Source: Silurus meridionalis
Taxonomy: Eukaryota > Chordata > Actinopteri > Siluriformes > Siluridae
DNA length: 64,000 nt
Direction of reading: 5' to 3'
Assembly: GCF_014805685.1 (NCBI RefSeq)
Contig: NC_060911.1
Span: forward strand, 5,608,712-5,672,711
Shown one piece after another: positions 47,928 to 59,000 of this stretch. The number at the start of each line of letters is the position of its first letter. Position 1 is the first letter of the stretch. A program made the translations under genes and the position numbers. The notes beneath the pieces were generated by a model that worked only from the letters and a program-made list of their open reading frames with translations, did no database searches and was not told the origin of the DNA.

Positions 47928-50279
47928 CTATCTTTGTCTCTCTATTTTCTCTATCTAATTGTCTCTGTGTCTCTTTTAGTAAATGTCTCTGTCTCACTGT
48001 ATATGTCTCTCTCTTGCTGTCTCTCTATTTGTTTCTCACTCTTTCTAAAGCTGTGTCTGTGTCTCTTTGTCTATGTCTCTGTCTTTCCTGCTTATTTACA
48101 TGTCTAACAAAGTTTTGAGTTTTGAAAGTAATGCCATTAGCGATCTATGATGAAAGAATTTCCTGGTTCGATTCTTACCTCTAGTTTCATATTGAACATT
48201 ATAAGATATTTTTAAAAACAGAACAATAAAAGGTCATTAAAATTGGTTGCTGGTAAATCATGGTATATCAGTGGTGCAGGTGTTGGAGATGTGGTTCTTG
48301 TACCTAAGTCACTTCTCATAGACTTTGAGTAGCTGAGAGAATGAACAGGAAGGAGAAGTTTTGACCCTGTACCATCATGATCTAAAAGAAAACAGTGGTC
48401 TCTTAACTATAGAAAAACCAAGAGTCCAATAAGCAAAGCCATGTTTGCCACCACTCTGGTAGTGTAGTGGTTAGGTAATGCAACCTCTGCTATCTGACTC
48501 ACCAGGTTCAATTCCTACCCCTTAGCTATCCTTTAAATTGTTTAAAAAGTTTTATAAAAGATCCAAAAAAGGTCCTAAAAATCAAGTTCTAGCAAGAGAT
48601 CCTGTGGCTCAATTGGAAGAGCTTTGCCTCTCGGTTCAGAGGTTGCTGGTTCAAACCCCAGCCAGGGCTCAAAGTGAAGAGTGTGGAAGGTTCCGTTACC
48701 ATAGTGAGGAAGGTGTCAGAAATGGCTGTGTGAAAGGTTGGATGTGGACGGTTTCGGAGGGTGTATCCTGAAGTGGGGGGGAATATCCGGGCATCTGCCC
48801 CCCCAGCGTCTGAGAAGCTGAAAACAGTGGGTTATGAAGCAAAAGTGTCCAAAAAAGTATCGACTTAGTTTTGCATATATAGGGAAAAATTGCACCGAAA
48901 ACCTATCAACCTCACTTTTTCTGAGGCTATGAAGCAGCAGGGCTTCACAGCCTTTGTTCTCAGTCAACCACCCCATTGCTCACCACACACTACTTTCCAC
49001 ACAACTTACCCAGTGTGGGGACAAGCCAGATTTGAACCAGCAACCTCTGAGCTCAGAGGCAAGGCTTTTACCACAAAGCCATCAAGTCCCACAACACACC
49101 TTCTTTTTTTTGGGGGTTTATCCTTCGTTTCATGCTTCAAAGCAAGAAATTCAGACCAGAAAGAAACAGAAAGCAGGATTCGAACCCTGAACCCCACCAA
49201 CAGCAAAATACCAGTCTTAACCCACTGAACCATCGGGAAGGACCGGCTGCGACAATTGTTTAGAGCAGGTCTATCTTTTCTTTCAAACCATCAACACAAG
49301 CATATAATGCTAAAGACAGACGTAGGAAGCAAACCCATATCGTGACTAGCGGGGACAATGCAGGATTTGAACCCTGATTCATATCTTTAGCGAGGCACCA
49401 GCATTAACCCACTGAACCATCAGGAAGGACAAGCTGGGAAGCTTGTTTAGAGCAGGTCTATCTTTCTTTTTAACCCATCAAAACAAGAATATGAAGATGT
49501 AGGAATCAGGAATTTAACCTACCTCATGACTAGCAGACAGAAAGCCAGGTTTGAACCCTGACCACCAACATTAGCAAAGTACCAGCCTTAAGCCACTAAG
49601 CCATCAGAAAAAAACAGGACTGGAAGCTTGATTAGAGCAGGTCTATCTTTCTTTTCAACCATCAACACAAGAATTTAATGCTAAAGAAAGATGTAGGAAG
49701 CAAATACAGATGTAAGTAACACAAGTTGAACACACATTGTAAATAGCAGGATTCAAACCAAGATCCCCACCACCAGCGAGACACCAACATTAACCCATTG
49801 AACCATTGGTGAGGACAGGCTAGGAAGTTTGTTTAGAGCAGGTTTATCTTTCTTTTCAAGCCATTAAAAACAAAAATATATCGCTAAAGAAAAATGTAGG
49901 AAGTGAATCCTGATCGTGACTGGCAGGGAGAAAGCAGGATTCGAACCCTGAACCTCACCAAAAGCACGACACCTGATTTAACCCACTGGACCATCAGAGA
50001 AGACAGGCCAGTAAGTTTGTTTAGAGCAGGTCTATCTACCTTTACACAAACACAAGACTATAAAGCTAAAGAAAGCAGGAACATAACCAACATTGCAATT
50101 AGCAGGATTCAAACCCTGATCCTTACCATCAGCAAGGCACCAGCCTTAATCTGATGAACCATCGAAGAGATCAGCCTGGAATGCATGTTTAGATGAGGCA
50201 CAAGCCTTAAACCACTGAGCGACCACTGCTGAAAAGCATGTGTGCTTTTTGGAGGGTTCATACTTTGTTTCATGCCAGC
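47928..50279. repeat. Direct segmental duplication, copy 1
   Basis: This 2.35-kb block recurs at 53335-55688 with an offset of 5,407-5,409 bp. By eye there are only a few differences per hundred bases. It begins with a TCTGTCTC-rich stretch and contains two plus-strand tRNA-like units and then an array of minus-strand tRNA-like units. Confidence 0.95.
48455..48675 (+). repeat. Two plus-strand tRNA-like units
   Basis: The first (48455-48530) has GTGTAGTGGTTAGG as box A and GGTTCAATTCC as box B. The second (48600-48670) has GTGGCTCAATTGGAAGAG and GGTTCAAACCCCAGCC. Both have tRNA-like spacing but imperfect stems. They are probably SINE-head derived rather than working tRNA genes. Confidence 0.6.
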
Positions 50280-50600
50280 GCAGTAAGAAAGAAGGCATGT
50301 AGGACTGGCTTTGAAACCGTATCACCAGCATGGACTATATTAAGGACCATGTTCAGGCACAAGCCTTAACCCACTGAGCTACCACAGAAGTGTTTTTTTT
50401 TTTTTTTTGGTGGAGTTATCTTTCATTAAAGACCAGGAAATCAATCCAACACAGAAAGGACAGAATTGAAATGTTTTCAGAGTGGACAAGGTACAGAAGT
50501 TTTATTTACCAACACAGCAACCAGCTCGACCAGGAATCAAACTCTCAAACTCATCCTCGTGGGGACCCTGACATTAACCCACTAGGCTATCACATCCATC
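49010..50600 (-). repeat. Tandem array of tRNA-like units, period about 186 bp
   Basis: About nine units on the minus strand. Each has a box A-like core (TGGTTCAGTGGGTTAA in the clearest) and a box B-like core (GGGTTCGAATCC). They sit near 49010-49090, 49165-49240, 49350-49425, 49540-49610, 49740-49815, 49930-50010, 50095-50165, 50200-50230 (partial), 50305-50390 and 50525-50595 (diverged). The shared spacer 'tagagcaggtctatctttc' begins at 49261, 49448, 49633, 49834 and 50022, with a weaker match at 50190. That gives steps of 187, 185, 201, 188 and 168 bp. No unit forms a full cloverleaf by eye. Confidence 0.8.
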
Positions 50601-50645
50601 CATCCATCCATCCATCTATCTATCCATCTATCTATCTATCTATCT
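50596..50645. repeat. (CATC)n/(TATC)n microsatellite
   Basis: About 12 tetranucleotide units. Confidence 0.95.
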
Positions 50646-50684
50646 AATATGATGTGAGGTCCAGTTAACAGCTAAAACAGGTAG

Positions 50685-50855
50685 CAGTAACAACTACTTT
50701 TTACTTAAGTACATGTCTGAGCCGAAACTTCTTTACGTTAACTTGAGTAAAAAAGTATAATCAGTACTTCAACTTTTACCCGAGTATTTTAAAACATGAG
50801 GATCTGTACTTCCACTTAAGTAAAGGATGTGTGTACTTTTGCCACCTCTGTCTCA
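50685..50855. mobile_element. hAT-type element fragment
   Basis: 'cttttacccgagtattttaa' and 'gtacttttgccacctctg' is the end of a 'cagaggtggcaaaagtac'-type fish element. Confidence 0.5.
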
Positions 50856-51039
50856 CTCACCACAGAAGGCAGTAAGAAGTTTGGGGTTAATGTGGATGAG
50901 ACAGAGGGAGTCAGTGATGTAAACATGACTGAGAACAGACACATTCCTGATCATCATCATCTTTTCTCTGCTTGTGTTCTATATGTGGATCTTCAGCCTG
51001 GATACATTCATTAGGTAACAATATTTTTAATTCGTTTTG

Positions 51040-51143
<104 letters not shown>

Positions 51144-52770
51144 CAGTTGTGTTCAAAATTATTCAACCCCCACTGAAATTGATTGTTTTGGTCGGTTTGA
51201 CATTGATTATGATCATTCAGTCATCCTGCTTACAATTAAATCAAAGAGGCACGTGTAGGTCAGACAAATATAACATAACATTTATAATGAAATAACCACA
51301 AATGTCTTTTCTGAGCTCACATCATTATCAGTTTTATTCAACCCCCAAGTGACATTCAATCTTAGTACTTAGTACAACATCCTTTTACAGTTATAATAGC
51401 TTTTAAACGTGAAGCATAGCTTGACACAAGTGTCTTGCAGCGATCTACAGGTATCTTCGCCCATTCATCATGGGCAAAAGCCTCCAGTTCAGTCACATTC
51501 TTAGGCTTGCGCACTGCAACTGCTTTCTTTAAGTCCCACCAGAGGTTCTCAATCGGATTTAAGTCTGGTGACTGCGATGGCCACTTCAAAATGTTCCAGC
51601 CTTTAATCTGCAACCATGCTCTAGTGGACTTGGAGGTATGCTTGGGATCATTGTCCTGTTGAAAGGTCCAATGTCTTCCAAGCCTCAGGTTTGTGACGGA
51701 CTGCATCACATTGCCATCCAATATCTCCTGGTACTGAAGAGAATTCATGGTACCTTGCACGCTGAAGGACAGGCATGATTGACCCCCCGCCATGCTTCAC
51801 AGTAGGCAAGGTGTTCTTTTCTTCATAGGCCTTGTTCTTCCTCCTCCAAACATAGCGTTGATCCATGGGCCCAAACAGTTCTAATTTTGTTTCATCAGTC
51901 CACAGAACACTATCCCAAAACTTCTGTGGTTTGTCCACATGACTTTTGGCATACTGCAGTCGACTCTTCTTATTCTTTGGGGACAGCAAGGGGGTGCGCC
52001 TGGGAGTTCTGGCATGGAGGCCTTCATTACGCAGGGTGCGCCGTATTGTCTGAGCAGAAACTTCAGTACCCACATCTGACAAATCTTTTCTCAGTTCCTC
52101 AGCAGTCACACGGGGACTTTTCTCCACTCTACGCTTCAGGTAGCGCACAGCAGTCGAAGTCAGCATCTTCTTTCTGCCACGACCAGGTAGCGTTTCAACA
52201 GTGCCCTTTGCCTTGAATTTGCGAATGATGCTTCCTATGGTGTCTCTTGGTATGTTTAACATCTTTGCAATCTTCTTATAGCCATTGCCCTTCCTGTGAA
52301 GAGTAATCACCTGTTCTCTTGTCTTCCTGGACTGTTCTCTTGTCTTCCTGGACTGTTCTCTTGTCTTCCTGGACCATTCTCTTGACCTCACCATGTTTGT
52401 AACCACACCAGTAAATGTCTAGAAGGAGCTGAGTATCACAGTCATTTTAAAGCTGCCTAATTGGTGCTTATTAGGCTTAATTGCTGCTCCCTGATATCCA
52501 CAGGTGTTTTCAATACCTGATTGAAAACACTTCATTGAACCTCTGTTCTTCAGAGTGGTAGTCTTTAAGGGGTTGAATAATTATGTCAATGAAGAATTCA
52601 CAAAAGAAACATTTACTACTGTATTACAAAACTAATTGATGTGATTTTAGTTGCATATGGTTCTTTAAGAAGTCCTTGTAGGATTTCATTCTGAATACAA
52701 TTACAAATGTACACTAAATTCCCTAAAACCATTTACAGCATTGGGGGTTGAATAATTTTGAACACAACTG
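51144..52770 (-). mobile_element. Full-length Tc1-like transposon with broken transposase
   Basis: Inverted terminal repeats CAGTTGTGTTCAAAATTATT at both ends, each beside TA (51142-51143 and 52771-52772). The length, 1,627 bp, is normal for Tc1-like elements. It lies between the two copies of the 2.35-kb duplication. Confidence 0.95.
51362..52406 (-). pseudogene. Tc1-like transposase, split by deletion and frameshift
   Basis: DDE transposase that would move the surrounding element. The N-terminal frame (52406 to about 51770) holds the helix-turn-helix DNA-binding region and the first catalytic D in LWTDETKLELFG. After KHGGGSIM the frame changes, and about a dozen codons that normally follow (the LWGC region) are missing. 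The second frame (51793-51362) carries the second D (FQQDNDPKHTSK), the E ([15 protein letters not shown]) and the normal C-terminus ending CTKY. Near the N-terminus a 21-bp segment encoding SRKTREQ is present three times in tandem (52320-52385). One indel explains the loss of function; all catalytic residues remain. Confidence 0.9.
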
Positions 52771-52772
52771 TA

Positions 52773-53330
52773 TGTATGTACTGTATATATATGTATATTT
52801 GGCTGTCATAATTAAAATTATTATAAACGGCACTTAATTTTATTAACGCGCTATCAAATCAGCGTGCATTTCTGTTGCACCATTTTTATAGAAAATGTAA
52901 ATACATGAATAAATAACTAAATAAAAAAGAGGCGCAATTAAAACCTTCGACTGTCTTTATTGATCGTACAGATAAAAACAATACATCATTCAAATCTGTA
53001 AAATGTCTATAATTTTCTATATATAAGCTTCCTGACTTGACTTGAAGAGGTGCAATTTCTCCGGTATCACCTCATTAACTGTCCGTGTGGAAACATAGCA
53101 AAGGCTCGTAATGATGTCCACACATCTCTGCACTGATATAGCCATTATATTTAATCACTGTACATATGCTTACATTTATATCACATGCTGTAAATATGAT
53201 ACATGTTTAACACCTCCAAGCTGCCAGTTTTGGGCACCTGAGCAAGCCCTTAACTCACTACTGCTCATTTAGTAAATGAGATCATTAAGAGTCGCTCGGG
53301 ATAAACACTTCCAACAGGAAGTGGCTATAT
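52773..53330. other. Intergenic, with a SINE tail fragment at about 53212-53305
   Basis: 'ctccaagctgccagttttgg' and 'gagtcgctcgggataaa' are the body and tail of the tRNA-derived SINE family. The rest is unrecognised. Confidence 0.45.
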
Positions 53331-53334
53331 CTTG

Positions 53335-55688
53335 CTATCTTTGTCTTTCTATTTTCTCTATCTAATTGTCTCTGTGTCTCTTTTAGTAAATGTCGCTGTC
53401 TCACTGTATATGTCTCTCTCTTGCTGTCTCTCTATTTGTTTCTCACTCTTTCTAAAGCTGTGTCTGTGTCTCTTTGTCCATGTCTCTGTCTTTCCTGTTT
53501 ATTTACATGTCTAACAAAGTTTTGAGTTTTGAAAGTAATGCCATTAGCGATCTATGATGAAAGAATTTCCTGGTTCGATTCTTACCTCTAGTTTCATATT
53601 GAACATTATAAGATATTTTTAAAAACAGAACAATAAAAGGTCATTAAAATTGGTTGCTGGTAAATCATGGTATATCAGTGGTGCAGGTGTTGGAGATGTG
53701 GTTCTTGTACCTAAGTCACTTCTCATAGACTTCGAGTAGCTGAGAGAATGAACAGGAAGGAGAAGTTTTGACCCTGTACCATCATGATCTAAAAGAAAAC
53801 AGTGGTCTCTTAACTATAGAAAAACCAAGAGTCCAATAAGCAAAGCCATGTTTGCCACCACTCTGGTAGTGTAGTGGTTAGGTAATGCAACCTCTGCTAT
53901 CTGACTCACCAGGTTCAATTCCTACCCCTTAGCTATCCTTTAAATTGTTTGAAAAGTTTTATAAAAGATCCAAAAAAGGTCCTAAAAATCAAGTTCTAGC
54001 AAGAGATCCTGTGGCTCAATTGGAAGAGCTTTGCCTCTCGGTTCAGAGGTTGCTGGTTCAAACCCCAGCCAGGGTTTAAAGTGAAGAGTGTGGAAGGTTC
54101 CGTTTACCATAGTGAGGAAGGTGTCAGAAATGGCTGTGTGAAAGGTTGGATGTGGACGGTTTCGGAGGGTGTATCCTGAAGGTGGGGGGGAATATCCGGG
54201 CATCTGCCCCCCCAGCGTCTGAGAAGCTGAAAACAGCGGGTTATGAAGCAAAAGCGTCCAAAAAAGTATCGACTTAGTTTTGCATATATAGGGAAAAATT
54301 GCACCAAAAACCTATCACCCTCACTTTTTCTGAGGCTATGAAGCAGCAGGGCTTCACAGCCTTTGTTCTCAGTCAACCACCCCATTGCTCACCACACACT
54401 ACTTTCCACACAACTTACCCAGTATGGGGACAAGCCAGATTTGAACCAGCAACCTCTGAGCTCAGAGGCAAGGCTTTTACCACAAAGCCATCAAGTCCCA
54501 CAACACACTTTCTTTTTTTTGGGGGTTTATCCTTCGTTTCATGCTTCAACGCAAGAAATTCAGACCAGAAAGAAACAGAAAGCAGGATTCGAACCCTGAA
54601 CCCCACCAACAGCAAAATACCAGTCTTAACCCACTGAACCATCGGGAAGGACCGGCTGCGACAATTGTTTAGAGCAGGTTTATCTTTTCTTTCAAACCAT
54701 CAACACAAGCATATAATGCTAAAGACAGACGTAGGAAGCAAAGCCATATCATGACTAGCGGGGACAATGCAGGATTTGAACCCTGATTCATACCATTAGC
54801 GAGGCACCAGCATTAACCCACTGAACCATCCGGAAGGACAAGCTGGGAAGCTTGTTTAGAGCAGGTCTATCTTTCTTTTTAACCCATCAAAACAAGACTA
54901 TGAAGATGTAGGAATCAGGAATTTAACCTACCTCATGACTAGCAGACAGAAAGCCAGGTTTGAACCCTGACCACCAACATTAGCAAAGTACCAGCCTTAA
55001 GCCACTAAGCCATCAGGAAAAAACAGGATTGGAAGCTTGATTAGAGCAGGTCTATCTTTCTTTTCAACCATCAACACAAGAATTTAATGCTAAAGAAAGA
55101 TGTAGGAAGCGAATACAGATGTAAGTAACACAAGTTGAACACACATTGTAAATAGCAGGATTCGAACCAAGCTCCCCACCACCAGCGAGACACCAACATT
55201 AACCCATTGAACCATTGGTGAGGACAGGCTAGGAAGTTTGTTTAGAGCAGGTTTATCTTTCTTTTCAACCCATTAAAAACAAAAATATATCGCTAAAGAA
55301 AAATGTAGGAAGTGAATCCTGATCATGACTGGCAGGCAGAAAGCAGGATTCAAACCCTGAACCCCACCAAAAGCACGACACCTGATTTAACCCACTGGAC
55401 CATCAGACAAGACAGGCCAGTAAGTTTGTTTAGAGCAGGTCTATCTACCTTTACACAAACACAAGCATATAAATCTAAAGAAAGCAGGAACATAACCGAC
55501 ATCGCAACTAGCAGGATTCAAACCCTGATCCTTAACATCAGCAAAGCACCAGCTTTAATCCGATGAACCATGGAAGATATCAGACTGGGCTGCATGTTTA
55601 GATAAGGCACAAGCCTTAAACCACTGAGCGACCACTGCTGAAAAGCATGTGTGCTTTTTGGAGGGTTCATACTTTGTTTCATGCCAGC
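53335..55688. repeat. Direct segmental duplication, copy 2
   Basis: Second copy of 47928-50279, same orientation. It carries the same two plus-strand tRNA-like units (about 53865-54080) and the same minus-strand array (54415-55640). It stops where copy 1 continues with further diverged units. Differences are scattered single bases and few 1-bp indels. Confidence 0.95.
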
Positions 55689-55713
55689 CAACAGCAGAAG
55701 CCACTTTAGTTTT

Positions 55714-55754
55714 TTTATTCTAAATATATTATTCAGCTTGTTTTGTTATTTATT
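55714..55754 (-). terminator. Candidate poly(A) signals of the SecA-like gene
   Basis: Two AATAAA words on the minus strand (55719-55714 and 55754-55749), about 300 bp after the stop codon. They would end the transcript beyond the transposon fragment. Confidence 0.35.
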
Positions 55755-55869
55755 TCAGAAATCCTTGTGATATATTCAGCTTGTGCTGGTCTGATTTTAA
55801 TAAAATAGTGTTAAAATTTGTGTTTAAGTCAGTTTTGTGTTTGTATAGACCATAACACATAAAAGGGCA

Positions 55870-56040
55870 TTAATGGGAACATTAAAGAACGTTCTTTAAA
55901 AAAGTAACTAAAAAGTTACTTTTAACAGTAACGCATTACTTTTTGGTGTAAGTAATCAACAAAGTAATTGAGTTGAATTTTGAATGAAGTAACGAGTAAC
56001 TGTAACTAGTTACTATTTTTTAGTAACAAGCACAACACTG
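55870..56040 (-). mobile_element. hAT-type element end, abutting the SecA-like gene
   Basis: In reverse complement it begins CAGTGTTGTGCTTGTTACTA, followed by 'actagttacagttactcg', a terminal type common in fish. It starts 20 bp after the stop codon of the SecA-like gene, so the 3' UTR of that gene probably runs through it. Confidence 0.6.
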
Positions 56041-56060
56041 GTGAAGAGTTGGCTTAGGCT

Positions 56061-59000
56061 TTAACTGAATATTTTGCTCAAGCGTTTAAAAAAATAAAAG
56101 ACCGTTTCTAGTGAGAAGAAGGTGTCCAGTCCCAGTGAACGGATATTCATTATTTCTTGGAGTACCTCATTGAATCTGCCTTCTGTCAGAAGATCAGGGT
56201 GCAGCATCAGCAATAACACGGGGTATTTTTGTATTCGCACATTATAACCTTCACTTTCAGCTCTTTGTAAAACTTGTATTGCTTTCTGGATATTTGATTT
56301 GAGTACGTACTGCGTCAGTTTCTTTATCTTAAATTGATTGGTAAGCACATTGCCAGAAGCCATGTTGGGATCTTTGCTGGAGGACTTTATAAAAGTCAAA
56401 GTCAATTCCAACTTTTTAATGCAGGAGTCTACTGCTTGCTCAGCCAGCTCCAAGTCTGCCAATGCCTGAACAATATGCCCACTATTTGCTTGAGACAGTA
56501 TGGACAATGCCCGATTGTACAAAGCAATGGCAGGCCAACAAGGATTGTTGGCAAGGGCTCTTGTGTACATCTCAATGCTGTCTGCATGGGATCCTTTGTG
56601 ACGGAATGTGTTGCCAGTCCTTGCATAATGGTAGATCATAGAAGAAGGAGACTGGTAACAATACAGTTTTTCTTTTGCACTTTGCAAGTCTTTTTTTAAT
56701 TGGATTTTTAATGTTTTTGTTGATTCCTTCTCATTGAACTTCATCAGAAGCCACATACCCCAACACTCATGAAGTGAAGCCACAATATCTCCATGGCTGC
56801 CTCTTTGAGGCTGTTTGTAAATTTCATCTAGAAAGTTAAGATATTCAGAAAAAAGTTCCTCCTTTTTGGTGATTTTTGGTATGTCATCTTCAAGCATCTG
56901 TGACAGTCTTGTTTGTACAATCACATCTCTAGTCTGTTTTTCCAACTCCAAGCTAGTTGTTTTTGTGCTGTTTAGCAAGTATTCGAGGTCTTTTTTCATT
57001 GCCTCACAGTTCTTTTCATTGGGGTCTAACTGACACATTTTGAGTGTCTCTTCAAATGTATTCTCAGATAATCTTGGTGCAGCCACAGCAGCTTTTAGAT
57101 CCTTTACAAGATTAAGTAACATGGAAGGTAACTTTAGTGCCATCATAAGTTTGACTGACTCAGAGAAGTGAGAGCAGCACATGATGAGCTGGGCAGAACC
57201 AGGGTTCCCTTCTCGTGCAGTTCGACCAAATGCTTGTTGCTCTACACGGATATTAAGGGGCAAAAACGTCTGCACCACAAACAGACCTCCTGATACATTT
57301 ACATGAGGACATACTTTGAGATCTGTACCACGACCAGCCAGATTGGTTGCAACAATAACACAACCTCCGGTGACCACTGCACTTGTAACGTTTGAATTGT
57401 CAACATTGTTATTTGTGTACATTTTTAATTTGTCCATTGGAATGGTTTTTGAGAGTTCATTGTGGATGATTTCTGCTCGTTTAATTGTTTCACAGATGAC
57501 CAAGACTGCTCTTGAACCTCGGTAGACTGTCTGGGTTGCTTTCTTATTAACAACATTGCAGATTGCTTGTACCCACCCATTTTCATCGTTAATTACAATG
57601 CCGTCCTTCTCGTAAAGTTTCCTGCGTTTGAATGATGGGATTTTGCAAGTTTTAATGCCAGGGTACAGGTTCTGCAGCAAATTAAGTTCGGTTTTGTTCC
57701 CCAACGTTCCTGTGAGTCCATAAGTATATTTATAACTCCTGAATAAATTTACATTGGACTTGAAATTTGTTATCATGCACATATTTGACAGCCTGGTTTG
57801 GTGCTTCATTTCAAGGAATTGCTGAAGCCCATCTCCCCATTTCATGTCATTTTGCACGACTCCTGTAGAGCTGAAATCCACAGGAACGATACTATCGTTG
57901 TGCTGAATGTATTCATGGCCTAAAGTCATTGTTTTGGCAAGAAAGGCATTTTCAATCCATATTTTTAGCCTCCCGTTTATGTGCTCTTGAAAGCCTGGAA
58001 TGTGAAAATTATTATGTTTTAATGAATCTGCAGGGATCCCTAATGATGTTTCCGATGGCAGCATGTATGAATCCTCAGCCATTAGTGAGGAACGAATTAC
58101 GTCTCGTGCCTTCTCAACATCCACATCTTCAAACTGGTTGACAACAAACCAAATCTTTGCTAAGATTACATTTAGAGGCTCCATGACAGGCATCTCACTG
58201 TTTATGTAGACAACTTCTAGACCTTTGTCCAACATGAGGGAGTCCACTTCATCTACTATGACACATTGAAATTCTCTATCAGGTCTCACATTTTCTCTTT
58301 GGAACCGTTGCCTTAGCCAGTCTCCTGCGAAATCCTGAGCCGTGCCATAGACCACTTGGCATTTATAACACTCCCTCAGTTTGAGTACTTCTCTTTTATT
58401 TGTATTGTAATCCACAGTGATTTTTAATTGTTTATAAAATGAACCCCACTCTTTAGCATCACGTTCTGCAAGCACTGGGGAACTGGAGATAATGTCCACA
58501 CTTTCTCTATTCATGGCACGATATGCAGCAAGCATGGCCACTATGCATGACTTTCCTTCTCCTGTACCAACCTGGATTAACTGTCTAGAACCAGAAAGAA
58601 CAATGATGCACCAGCTCACCATTTGAGTCAACCTTGGGTTCCAACCTTTGGTATCTTTTACTGCTTTGCACAGCTTCATTAATATCTCCTTTTTATCTTT
58701 GTGGTGTGTTGGAACAGGACATGATTTTGACGAGGACACGTACAAAACAATGTCTTTAACCTGATGTAAAATCTTATCATCAATGTCTTTTGCTGCTTTA
58801 ATTTCCTCGAGGATTTGTTTAAGGCTTTTCTCTTTAGTTTCGTTAACAAAGTTAGCAATTCTTCCTTCAATGTCATCCACAAATTGGTCGGGTACATTGT
58901 TAGCTAATAATTCTGACTTGCTGATCTTGTGAATTTCCACTTGGTAAAGTATTTTTGCCATCCATGTGTAGAAATCAGTCTTGACTTTCCTGACACCATA

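Noticed and set aside
48890..49228. 112-residue frame and its copy at 54299-54637
   Set aside because: It is repeated with the segmental duplication, reads across tRNA-like units and has no recognised domain; the phrases RIRTLNPTNS and so on come from box B sequences.
56334..58141. Plus-strand frames inside the SecA-like gene
   Set aside because: They are antisense shadows of a clearly coding minus-strand frame.
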